Below are positions 26,515-34,855 of a stretch of 64,000 nt of DNA, one piece after another. A program made the position numbers and the translations under genes. The notes under the pieces were generated by a model. It had not been told where the DNA came from. It did no database searches and worked only from the letters and a program-made list of their open reading frames with translations. Numbering within the stretch: position 1 is the first letter of the stretch; every line of letters starts with the position of its first letter. This DNA comes from Stutzerimonas stutzeri (GTDB taxonomy: Bacteria; Pseudomonadota; Gammaproteobacteria; Pseudomonadales; Pseudomonadaceae), in NCBI RefSeq assembly GCF_019090095.1, contig NZ_JAGQFP010000001.1:372001-436000 (forward strand). Reading direction: 5' to 3'.

Positions 26515-27375
26515 GTGAACAAGGTCGTCGAGCAACCCCTCTTGCTGGGCATGATGCGCCTGATGCAATACCCCGAACTGGCGCAGCCGCAGGCGCTGCT
26601 GGGCTTTCTGGAGCGCTGCGCCGAGCGTGGCGTAAGCGGCTTCGATCACGCCGACATTTACGGTGCAGGTGAGTGCGAGGCGCACTTCGGGGCTGCGCTG
26701 AAACTACGGCCGGCGCTGCGCCAGCAGATCCAGCTGATCGGCAAGGCCGATATCGTGCCGGCCTCGCAGGATCGCTCCCGTTGGCAGGTCAAGCACTACA
26801 ACACTCAGGCGGCATACCTCACCGAGGCCGTCGAACGCTCGCTGAAGCGGCTCGGCGTCGAACGCCTGGATGGCTTTCTCCTGCATCGCCCCGATCCCTT
26901 GCTGCGAGTCGACGAGGTCGCTCGAACGCTGGACGATCTGGTTGGTAGTGGCAAGGTCGGCTGGTTGGGTGTCTCCAACGCCGAGTTGCTGCACTGCCAG
27001 ACGCTGGCACGTGAACTACCGCTGCGCTGCAACCAGATCGAGCTGTCCTTGCAGGCGCAGGACGCCGTTTGGGACGGTCGCTTGCATGCCATGGAAAGCG
27101 AAGGGCTGCACGTGCTGGCCTGGTCACCGATGGGTGGCGGACGGTTCGGCGCGCACTTGCAGCGTGCACTCGACGAGGTTGGCGCAGCGCTGGGCGCCAC
27201 GGCCAATCAGGTGGCCCTGGCCTGGCTGCGCAAGCTTCCCGGCAAGCCCGTGCCAATCCTTGGCAGCCTGCGTTGGGAGCGGATCGAGGAAGCACTTAAC
27301 GGAGCCGAGCTGACGCTGGACACCCAGGCCTGGTTCTACCTCGCGGAGGCGGCCCGAGGTCACGAAGTCGCCTGA
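26515..27375 (+). CDS. Aldo/keto reductase, YdhF-like
   Basis: 286 residues, NADPH-dependent aldo/keto reductase fold. The catalytic tetrad is visible: Asp44 and Tyr49 in FDHADIYG, Lys77 in LIGKAD and His124 in GFLLHRPD. Later blocks GWLGVSN and QIELSLQ, and the cofactor-binding VPILGS near the C terminus, fit the family. The start is GTG at 26515 with GGAG about seven bases upstream. Physiological substrate unknown. Divergent from nirBD, with no clear functional link. Confidence 0.88.
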   Translation: MNKVVEQPLLLGMMRLMQYPELAQPQALLGFLERCAERGVSGFDHADIYGAGECEAHFGAALKLRPALRQQIQLIGKADIVPASQDRSRWQVKHYNTQAAYLTEAVERSLKRLGVERLDGFLLHRPDPLLRVDEVARTLDDLVGSGKVGWLGVSNAELLHCQTLARELPLRCNQIELSLQAQDAVWDGRLHAMESEGLHVLAWSPMGGGRFGAHLQRALDEVGAALGATANQVALAWLRKLPGKPVPILGSLRWERIEEALNGAELTLDTQAWFYLAEAARGHEVA

Positions 27376-27550
27376 TACGTGGCCCATGGCAGGCGGTATG
27401 CGGCAGTAGCGTTGGTGTGCGTCGGCTTATCGGCGCTTTCTCAGTTGTCGCCATGTTTCTGACATAGTCGATTCTTATGGTTGTTCTCCGTTGCCAGAGC
27501 GTCGTGCATGTCGCGCGGCGCCGGCTCCGACCGGATGGAGAGACTGACTC

Positions 27551-28897
27551 ATGCGAATTCCGAACCCGTTGATCGTGGTGCTTGCCGCTGCGATCTCCGC
27601 CCCCGCCGTGGCTGCCAGCAACACCTTGGTGGGCTGGGCCATGATGCCTGCCGATACCTTTTCCGATGGCCCGACGTCGGGTCAGATGGCCAGCGCGAAC
27701 CCCTACGGCACCTTCACACCGCCGTACGAAGACCGCCAGCCGGTACAGGGTTTTTCCGCCGTGCTGCCGGGCGCGGACGAGAACAGCTTCATTTTCATGA
27801 CCGACAACGGCTTCGGTGGGCAGGCGAACTCAGCCGACACCCTGTTGCGGCTATACAGCGTGCGGCCCGACTTCCGTACCGCCAATGGCGGCAGCGGCAA
27901 GGTCAGTGCGAGCGATTACCTCAGCGGTGCACCCTTGGCGCGCTTTACTCATCCGTCGCGCCTGACGCTCAACGATATCAACCAGAAGCTCGAACTGCCG
28001 ATCCAGGCCGATTACCGCTTCTACTACAACGATGGCTCCAAACCGCGCGTCGATAGCGCCATCAATTTCGGCCGCTTGCTGACCGGTGCCGACCTGGACG
28101 TCGAGTCGGTGCGCCGCGACAAGAATTGCGCCGTGTGGTTTGGCGATGAGTTCGGTCCCTACCTGATCAAGACCGACGCCTCCGGCACCGTCATGCGCAG
28201 TGCCATTTCCTTGCCCGGCGTTTACGCACCGCAGCACGCTGACGTCGTGGCGGGGCGCGCGACTGCCAACCTGGCGGGGTCGGGCGGTTTCGAGGGCATG
28301 GCGATCAACCCGCGCGGCGACCGTCTCTATGCGTTGCTGGAGAAGACCGTCAACGGTGATCCAGCCGGCACCTTGCGTATCAACGAGTTCGACATCGATC
28401 AGGAGCGCTACACCGGCAATCTGTTCTTCTATCGCCTGCAAGCGCCCGAACATGCCATCGGTGACATGACCGCCATCGACGACACCCGCTTTCTGGTGAT
28501 CGAGCGCAATGGCGCGACCGCCACCAACGGCACGCCGTTCAAGAAGATCTACCTGATCGATATCCGCGGTGTCGCCAGTGGCGGGACGGTGCGCAAGACC
28601 GAGCTGGTCGACCTCATGCAGCTGGCTGATCCGAACGACCTGAACGGTGACGGTCAGCGCTGGTTCACCTTCCCGTACGTGACCATCGAGAGCGTACTGC
28701 CGCTGGATTCGCGCACCTTGCTGGTGGCCAATGACAACAATTTCCCGTACGGCGGAGGCCGCGGTCTCAATGCGGACGTCACCGAGTTCCTGAAGATTCG
28801 CCTGGCCAGTCCGATTCCCGGTGTGCGCCCGCCACATCTTCAACAGGCCAGGGACGCGCGCCGCTGCGAGATGCCCGCTGGGCTGGGGCAGGGCTGA
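27551..28897 (+). CDS. Secreted phytase-like domain protein
   Basis: 448 residues. A signal peptide (RIPNPLIVVLAAAISAPAVAAS) is followed by one large phytase-like (esterase-like activity of phytase) domain, recognised by GFSAVLPGADENSFIFMTDNGFG, CAVWFGDEFGPYLIKTD, GFEGMAINPRGDRLYALLEKT, DMTAIDDTRFLVIERNG and SVLPLDSRTLLVANDNNFPYG. The family is a beta-propeller with phosphoesterase-like activity reported for some members, so export to the periplasm or outside for phosphate scavenging is plausible. GGAGAG precedes the ATG. Monocistronic as far as can be seen. Confidence 0.86.
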   Translation: MRIPNPLIVVLAAAISAPAVAASNTLVGWAMMPADTFSDGPTSGQMASANPYGTFTPPYEDRQPVQGFSAVLPGADENSFIFMTDNGFGGQANSADTLLRLYSVRPDFRTANGGSGKVSASDYLSGAPLARFTHPSRLTLNDINQKLELPIQADYRFYYNDGSKPRVDSAINFGRLLTGADLDVESVRRDKNCAVWFGDEFGPYLIKTDASGTVMRSAISLPGVYAPQHADVVAGRATANLAGSGGFEGMAINPRGDRLYALLEKTVNGDPAGTLRINEFDIDQERYTGNLFFYRLQAPEHAIGDMTAIDDTRFLVIERNGATATNGTPFKKIYLIDIRGVASGGTVRKTELVDLMQLADPNDLNGDGQRWFTFPYVTIESVLPLDSRTLLVANDNNFPYGGGRGLNADVTEFLKIRLASPIPGVRPPHLQQARDARRCEMPAGLGQG

Positions 28898-29109
28898 ACG
28901 GGCCTGCCCGTTGGGCTGCGCTTGGGGCGACGTAAAAGCCGCGAGCAGCCATGTTGCAGCGCTATGCGAGCGGAAGCCGCGCGGCTTTCGTAGGCGCTAA
29001 CGTGTCGCCAACACGATATGGTCAACGACCGGCATCGTGCCCCGACAGACGCTCACCAGGGCTTCGCCAGCAGTTCCGGCGAAGCCGCCTGGGTTGCTGG
29101 CCCCTGGTC

Positions 29110-30144
29110 TCACGCCTCGCCGACCTGCACCACCAGCTTCCCAAAATTCTTCCCTTCGAGTAGCCCGATAAAGGCCTCTGGCGCATTTTCGAGCCCCTGG
29201 ACGATCTGCTCGCGGTACTTGATCTTGCCCTGGGCGTACCAGGCGCTCATGTCACGTGCGAACTCGTCGTAGCGGTGGCCGTAGTCGTTGAAGATGATGA
29301 AGCCCTGCATGCGCATGCGCTTCTTCAGAAGGGTATCGAGCAGCAGCGGCAGGCGATCCGGTCCGTCCGGCAGATCGGTGCTGTTGTACTGGGCGACAAC
29401 GCCGCATACCGGCACTCGGGCGCTGGTGTTGAGCAACGGCAGCACCGCATCGAACACCTTTCCACCGACGTTCTCGAAATAGACGTCGATGCCTTCCGGG
29501 CACTGTGCGGCCAACTGCTGCGGGAAGTCCTGGGCCCTGTGATCGATGCAGGCATCGAAGCCGAGCGTCTCGGTCGCATGCCGGCATTTTTCCGGGCCGC
29601 CGGCAATCCCCACCACTCGGCAGCCCTTGAGCTTACCGATCTGTCCAACCGTCGCGCCGACAGGGCCGGTGGCTGCCGCCACCACGAGCGTCTCGCCGGC
29701 CTTTGGCTGGCCAATGTCGAGCAAGCCCATATAGGCCGTGAAGCCGGGCATACCCAGGACACCCAGCGCGTGTGAGGGATGCGGCATGTCCGGGGCGAGC
29801 TTGATCAGCCCTTTTCCGTCAGACAGGCCATAGTCCTGCCAGCCGTTGCCGCCGAGTACCCAGTCGCCCGCCTGATAATCGGAATGACGCGACTCGACGA
29901 CCCGGCAAACGGTGCTGCCAACCATCACATCGCCCACTTCCAACGGCGGCGCGTAGGACGGGCCGGCACTCATGCGACCGCGCATATAAGGGTCCAGCGA
30001 CAGATAGACGGTGCGCAGCAGTAGCTGACCGTCAGCGGGCACCGGTACCGGGCCGATTTCCAGCCGAAAGTTGCTCGGGGTCGGCGCACCGTGCGGACGT
30101 GAGGCGAGGTGAATACGACGGTTGTGTTGCGTCTGTTGTGCCAT
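29110..30144 (-). CDS. NADP-dependent medium-chain oxidoreductase (zinc-independent, CurA/LTB4DH-like)
   Basis: 344 residues. MDR-family motifs are SLDPYMRGRM near the N terminus, GMPGFTAYMGLLDIG, the Rossmann AAATGPVGATVGQIGKLKG, GIAGGPEK, and YFENVGGKVFDAVLPLL. The absence of catalytic zinc ligands and the YFENVGG block place it with the leukotriene-B4 12-hydroxydehydrogenase / curcumin reductase group, which reduce alpha,beta-unsaturated carbonyls with NADPH. The ATG at 30144 has GGAGA upstream; a longer frame to 30237 does not fit the family. No neighbour suggests a pathway. Confidence 0.9.
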   Translation of the reverse strand: MAQQTQHNRRIHLASRPHGAPTPSNFRLEIGPVPVPADGQLLLRTVYLSLDPYMRGRMSAGPSYAPPLEVGDVMVGSTVCRVVESRHSDYQAGDWVLGGNGWQDYGLSDGKGLIKLAPDMPHPSHALGVLGMPGFTAYMGLLDIGQPKAGETLVVAAATGPVGATVGQIGKLKGCRVVGIAGGPEKCRHATETLGFDACIDHRAQDFPQQLAAQCPEGIDVYFENVGGKVFDAVLPLLNTSARVPVCGVVAQYNSTDLPDGPDRLPLLLDTLLKKRMRMQGFIIFNDYGHRYDEFARDMSAWYAQGKIKYREQIVQGLENAPEAFIGLLEGKNFGKLVVQVGEA

Positions 30145-30288
30145 GGATGTCTCCAGAAGAGCTGGATAGGTCAAGGTGGGAGCGTGCTGCGCGTCCTGCG
30201 TTCCTTTCAGCGCATAGGCGGTTGGCATTTGCTGCAACAGGCGACTGAAAAGGTCACGCGGCCGATGCGCTTCGCGTCCGGCGTCGGC

Positions 30289-31464
30289 TTACTGGCCGAT
30301 CAGGTTGATCGAGTTGTTGGGCATGTTTTCAACCGATTGGGCCTGGGACAGCAATTGCGAAACCATCGACAGCACGGCACCGGACTGTCCACCGTCCAGC
30401 CCAGAGGGGATCGCGTATTGGTCGCCGGCAAACTCGATGTTGACGACCGAATCCCTGATCCGACCCTTCAGCACGCGGATGATGGGCTGCTCACCGGTGT
30501 GCGTTCTGGTGGTCAGCAACGCGCCGTTCTCCTGTTCGCGTACGCATTCACCTAGATAGTCGAAGACGTCTGCGAGCGAACGGGTACGTAGTTCAACCTT
30601 GCCGATGCCCTCGGCTTCGAAGTACACGCGACCTCCGCCCACGCTGCCGAAGAAGTCAGGATCGCCCAGGCGGAACGCCTTTTGGTTCTCCAGCTCGCAG
30701 CGAGCACGCTTGAACAACGCTTCGCTAGGCAGTGAAAAGCAGAACCGTGCGCTTTCCACCGACTCAGTGAGTTGATAACGGCCCTTTCCGCGGGTTTCGA
30801 TGAGCAGGTTCTCCTTGCGCGCGGAAATCAGCTGATCGAGGGAAGGGGCCTGCTCGAGTGCGAGTTCCGGCCCATAAGGGCTAACGAGCAGGACGGTTTC
30901 CATGCTGATCCCCTGATCGACGAGACGGTTCACCAGCTGTTGAAAACGCTCGAACTCCGCGGGTTCCGATGGGTTGTTGTAGAAGCGCTCCGCGCCCTCG
31001 GGGCTCTGGATATGTGCGCTTTCCAGAAACAGGGACAGAATCAGCTCGGGTGCATGGTCCTGGCGCAACATGAGGGCCAACGAAGCGGTACTGATCGGAG
31101 CGATATAGCCGCGGTAGAACTCTTGATTGTCCTGCGTGGATACATCGAACCCGGGCCCCTGTTCGACCGACATGTGCGGATTGAAGCTGAAGTCCGACGG
31201 CGCATCGCCACCGAACGGTACGGTCAGATTGGCACCGGCGTAGACACGGCTGCGACCGCGGATGGTAGTCACCGTTGTGAAGTGCGCAGGCAGCGACGCG
31301 CTGCGGCGCACGATGTTGAGCAGTAGCGCTTCGTCCTGTAGCCGACTGTAGTCCTGGTTGATGGTCGCCATGGCAGAGTCGAGGCGTTCGGTACCGGCAC
31401 AACCGGCCAGAATGCCGAGCGAAGCCGCGGCCAATAGTTGTCTAGCCAGCATGCAGCGGCTCAT
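30289..31464 (-). CDS. Lipoprotein of unknown function
   Basis: 391 residues. The N terminus RQLLAAASLGILAGCAG carries a lipobox with lipidated Cys (LAGC), and the residue after Cys is not Asp, so outer-membrane targeting is possible. No family is recognised. The body has an N-terminal region with conserved-looking INQDYSRLQDEALLLNIVRRSASLPAHFTT and a later region with VYFEAEGIGKVELRTRSLADVFDYLGECV. The last 20 residues are polar and rich in Asn and Ser. The start is ATG at 31464 (AGGA upstream), with ATG 31452 possible. It appears to be transcribed alone. Confidence 0.75.
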   Translation of the reverse strand: MSRCMLARQLLAAASLGILAGCAGTERLDSAMATINQDYSRLQDEALLLNIVRRSASLPAHFTTVTTIRGRSRVYAGANLTVPFGGDAPSDFSFNPHMSVEQGPGFDVSTQDNQEFYRGYIAPISTASLALMLRQDHAPELILSLFLESAHIQSPEGAERFYNNPSEPAEFERFQQLVNRLVDQGISMETVLLVSPYGPELALEQAPSLDQLISARKENLLIETRGKGRYQLTESVESARFCFSLPSEALFKRARCELENQKAFRLGDPDFFGSVGGGRVYFEAEGIGKVELRTRSLADVFDYLGECVREQENGALLTTRTHTGEQPIIRVLKGRIRDSVVNIEFAGDQYAIPSGLDGGQSGAVLSMVSQLLSQAQSVENMPNNSINLIGQ

Positions 31465-31672
31465 CGATATGTATTTCCTGATTGTCGGTTCGCTTGGGTC
31501 GCAACAGCATGTCCAGGCTGACGACACGAGCAGTCACCAACCTGAACCGACTAGCCGGCCAGCTCGTTATTCGTCGCCCTGCGCCTTGTACCTCAAGCCA
31601 GTGCGCGTGCAGGGGTTGCCCGGGACTGGGTTTCGCCGCTCAAAAAATAACCAGCGGTATCCAGCCGTATGG

Positions 31673-31993
31673 CTATTCGAGCTCTCCGGGTGTCGCGGAG
31701 GTGTGGGCCGGGTCGTCGGTGACCGTTTCCTGCTCGGTGCGGTGCATGTTCCGGTTAGGCACCGAATCGTTCTCGGGAAGCCCTTTGACCACCCGGCCGT
31801 CCTCGGTGACGATCTGCCCCTGTTCGTTACGGTGGGTTTCGAGCTTTTCCTGCGGCGTGGGATTGCCCATCGGGCTGGGCCGCGCCCCTTGGTCCGCGCT
31901 CGGGATGCCTGCCGGCTGCTGGGCGAACACCGGCTGGGCCGTGGCAGCCAACAGCGTGGCTATTGCCAATGAAGCTAGAACGGGCTTGTACAT
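31673..31993 (-). CDS. Small exported hydrophilic protein
   Basis: 106 residues: a signal peptide (LASLAIATLLAATAQPVFAQQ) followed by a low-complexity, hydrophilic mature part with the repeat-like THRNEQGQIVTEDGRVVKGLPEND. A strong AAGGAGAA precedes the ATG. No known domain; probably periplasmic. Confidence 0.7.
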   Translation of the reverse strand: MYKPVLASLAIATLLAATAQPVFAQQPAGIPSADQGARPSPMGNPTPQEKLETHRNEQGQIVTEDGRVVKGLPENDSVPNRNMHRTEQETVTDDPAHTSATPGELE

Positions 31994-32069
31994 ACTGTTC
32001 TCCTTTCGCTACGCCAATGAGCGGGTCGGGTGGCCGGCTCCCCTTGCTGAGAGGCCCGGCTGTCAAGGG

Positions 32070-32432
32070 TCAGTGAGTTGTGGCGCCTTCAGGCTTGCAT
32101 ACCAGCAAGGCGACCGGCCCGCCGGAGGAATATTTGCCTGGCACGCGCATGACGGCTTCTTCGTTTGGGTTAACCGACACCGCCGGTGCAGCCGTCATCG
32201 CGGTTTCGTCAGGCAGGGCATGAAACTGACACGAGGCTATCGCTTCGCTGCGATTGGTTACCTTGATGGCTGGAACGCCTACCAGATCCGACTTGCTCGA
32301 GGATGTCCCCGGTACGCCCAATTCTTCTATCTCAAGGTCCATACCGTTCAAGCGTGTGGTGACCAAGGGCTCCTGACCGAGCGTGGGGAGCGCAAATGTC
32401 AGGCTGACCAGCGCCAATAAAGCTCGCTTCAT
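32070..32432 (-). CDS. Small exported protein of unknown function
   Basis: 120 residues with a signal peptide (MKRALLALVSLTFALPTLGQ) and a mature domain that holds two Cys (ASCQFHAL and LLVCKPEG), likely a disulphide in the periplasm, and the stretch VPAIKVTNRSEAIASCQF. Similar pseudomonad proteins are known to me only as hypothetical. GGAGG-like AGGAAGCAG precedes the ATG. It lies 76 bp upstream of the other small exported gene on the same strand, so the two may be co-transcribed. Confidence 0.7.
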   Translation of the reverse strand: MKRALLALVSLTFALPTLGQEPLVTTRLNGMDLEIEELGVPGTSSSKSDLVGVPAIKVTNRSEAIASCQFHALPDETAMTAAPAVSVNPNEEAVMRVPGKYSSGGPVALLVCKPEGATTH

Positions 32433-32597
32433 TCTGCTTCCTCCATAGGGCTATTCACTATGTGAACAGGGCCCAGGCGTTGAGTTCGGGAATTCGAACG
32501 ACTGGCAGCGCGCTCGTGCTGAATACGTGGTGTGCAGTGCCGGTCATATTTCGTTGTACTCACTGAACCCCGATTGGCTTCCCGGGTCAGAGCTGAG

Positions 32598-32619
32598 CGT
32601 CATGGCAGAGCCCATGACG
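32598..32619. promoter_or_regulatory. Perfect 8-bp inverted repeat upstream of the glycosyltransferase fusion gene
   Basis: CGTCATGG-CAGAGC-CCATGACG lies 100 bp before the ATG at 32719. It could be a regulator-binding site or a leader hairpin. No partner regulator is adjacent. Confidence 0.4.
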
Positions 32620-32718
32620 TCGCCGTAGCGCACCGTTTGCTGCGCTATGCGCTCAGGTTGACGTTCAGTCACCGGGTTCGATTCCAACCGTCTAATTGCC
32701 CAGATACCGAGCATCTCA

Positions 32719-34794
32719 ATGGATCAGATATACGCCGTCGTACTGTCGTACAAACGCAAGGGTTTGCTGAAGCGCTGCCTGGATGGAATCAATGCCCAGA
32801 CGCGGCGTTGCGACGCCGTGATCGTCGTGGACAATGCCAGCAATGACGGTACCGAGGAGATGCTGCTGGAGTCCGGTATCGATAACCTCAAGGTCTACGT
32901 GCTGTCGCAAAACACCGGTGCTTCGGGTGGGTTCAGCGCGGGATTCCGCATCGCCTATCAGCAGGGCGCCGATTTCGTCTGGATGATGGATGACGACGTC
33001 ATCCCCGAGCCTGACGCGCTGGAGAAGCTGCTCGAAGCTGACGATCAGCTGCGGGCGCGCCGGGAGCCGTTCTCCTACCTCATCTCGCGGGCCCATACAG
33101 AAGACGGCTTGCTGACCAACGTGCCGCGTATCGACGAGCGCACCAATGCGATCGCCTACGAGAACTGGCCGGCACTGCTCGACATCGGCGTGATACCGGT
33201 GCGCCCGGCGACGTTCGTCTCGATTCTGGTGCCGCGTGCGTCGTTACAGCAGCACGGTCTGCCCCTCGCTTCCATGTTCATGTGGGGCGACGACACTGAA
33301 TTTACCTTGCGCATCAGCAAGGATGTGCCGGGCTATCTGGTGGCGGCGAGTAAAGTCCTGCACCTGCGGCGGGTCAGTGGCGCGATCGACATCCTGCGGG
33401 AAGTCGATCCGAAGCGCGTGGCCCTGCACCGGCATCTGGTGCGCAACGAGCTGTTCGTTGCCCGCAAGTATTTCCGTAAACGCCGCGTGCTGGGTCTTCT
33501 GGGATCGCGGCTGTGGCAGGTGCTGCAGATGCTCGGCAGTCGCCAGTTCAACAAGGCTGGCATCGTGACGAAAGGGCTGTTGGAGAGTTTCCGTTTCGCT
33601 CCTGAAACAGAGCGGGCCAACGCACCCGTGGAGGCGCTAGGGGTAACCGTGCGTGAGCTGATCCCAAAGCCATCAAGCGTGGTCTCAACGACTGAGGCGC
33701 CCTCCAGTACCGTAGATAGCGCGCCGCCGGCAGGCGATGCGTCGAGCCAGGATGACCCGATATCGATCGTCCCACGGCAGCCGAGGCCGAACATGCGCAT
33801 CCTGATTTGCGGGGCAGGTGGCCAGGTGGGGCACTGCCTGGTCAACCAGGCCGCCAGTTTCGGACTCGAGCCCATTGGCCTCGCGCATCAAGACCTCGAT
33901 ATCACGTCGCCCGAGTCGATCCGCCAGGCGCTCGAGCGGCACCAGCCGGCGTTGATCATCAACGCTGCGGCCTATACCAACCTCGATCATGCAGAGGCCG
34001 AGGTGGCGAATGCCGAGGCGGTCAACCGCGATGGTGCAGCCAACCTGGCCGAGGCAGCGGAGCGCTTCGGGATCCCACTGTTTCATCTGTCCAGCGAGTA
34101 TGTATTCACTGGCGACGGTACCGAGCCCTATCGAGAAACCGACCCGGCATTGCCGATCAGTGTCTATGGCGAGACGCGGCGAGCGGGAGAGGTGGCCATC
34201 GGCGAAGCGATGAACCGCTACCTGATTCTGCGTACCAGCTGGATTTACGGCGAGCACGGGAACAACTTCGTGAAAACCATGCTGAATCTCGGCCGCAAGA
34301 CGGACGAGATTTCGGTGGTCAGCGATCAGATCGGCTGTCCGACTCGTTCTCGCAGCGTCGCACGGGTTCTGATCGAACTGGCGCTGCGCTACTGCCGCGA
34401 CGGGGATCTGGAGTGGGGGATCTACCATTACAGCGGTGCCGAACCCTGTTCGTGGGCCGAGTTTGCCGTCGAGATTTTCCGCGAGGCCGAGCGGGCCGGG
34501 CTGATCGACAGGGTGCCGAAGGTGCTTCCGGTCACCAGCGGCAGCTTGCCGCGTGCCGCAGCGCGTCCTGCATGGTCCGTGCTCGATTGCAGTCGCATCG
34601 AAAGCACCTTTGGTATCCGGCCGAAGCCGTGGCGTGATGAACTGCGCCATGTCATCAAGCAGATGAGCGACATGCCGTCGCTGCCGTTCGGGCCCGCACC
34701 CAGCCGCGTGCCATTCAGGACCTACCCGCAGAGCAGCGCTGAAGCAACCAGCCTGACGCAGTTCGCAATTGCGCAGGGTGCCGGACAGATCTGA
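32719..34794 (+). CDS. Fusion: GT2 glycosyltransferase + RmlD-like dTDP-4-dehydrorhamnose reductase
   Basis: 691 residues. Residues 1-300 form a GT2 rhamnosyl/galactofuranosyl-type glycosyltransferase: AVVLSYKRKGLLKRCLDGI, VVDNASNDGTEEML and the metal site MMDDDVIPEPDAL (Asp91-93). A Ser/Pro-rich linker (about 300-355) leads to an RmlD-like SDR: MRILICGAGGQVG (from Met359), AAYTNLDHAEAE, HLSSEYVFTGDG, ISVYGETRRAGE and RTSWIYGEHG. In the YxxxK position the residues are Tyr483 and Arg487, so the catalytic Lys is replaced. GAGG lies eight bases before the internal ATG at 33793, so a free reductase could also be made. No rmlA, B or C is present. Confidence 0.9.
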   Translation: MDQIYAVVLSYKRKGLLKRCLDGINAQTRRCDAVIVVDNASNDGTEEMLLESGIDNLKVYVLSQNTGASGGFSAGFRIAYQQGADFVWMMDDDVIPEPDALEKLLEADDQLRARREPFSYLISRAHTEDGLLTNVPRIDERTNAIAYENWPALLDIGVIPVRPATFVSILVPRASLQQHGLPLASMFMWGDDTEFTLRISKDVPGYLVAASKVLHLRRVSGAIDILREVDPKRVALHRHLVRNELFVARKYFRKRRVLGLLGSRLWQVLQMLGSRQFNKAGIVTKGLLESFRFAPETERANAPVEALGVTVRELIPKPSSVVSTTEAPSSTVDSAPPAGDASSQDDPISIVPRQPRPNMRILICGAGGQVGHCLVNQAASFGLEPIGLAHQDLDITSPESIRQALERHQPALIINAAAYTNLDHAEAEVANAEAVNRDGAANLAEAAERFGIPLFHLSSEYVFTGDGTEPYRETDPALPISVYGETRRAGEVAIGEAMNRYLILRTSWIYGEHGNNFVKTMLNLGRKTDEISVVSDQIGCPTRSRSVARVLIELALRYCRDGDLEWGIYHYSGAEPCSWAEFAVEIFREAERAGLIDRVPKVLPVTSGSLPRAAARPAWSVLDCSRIESTFGIRPKPWRDELRHVIKQMSDMPSLPFGPAPSRVPFRTYPQSSAEATSLTQFAIAQGAGQI

Positions 34795-34855
34795 TCGGCG
34801 AAAACTTTTTCCAAATGTAACAGTCTGATCCTCACGTCAAAACCAATGGAAAGCC

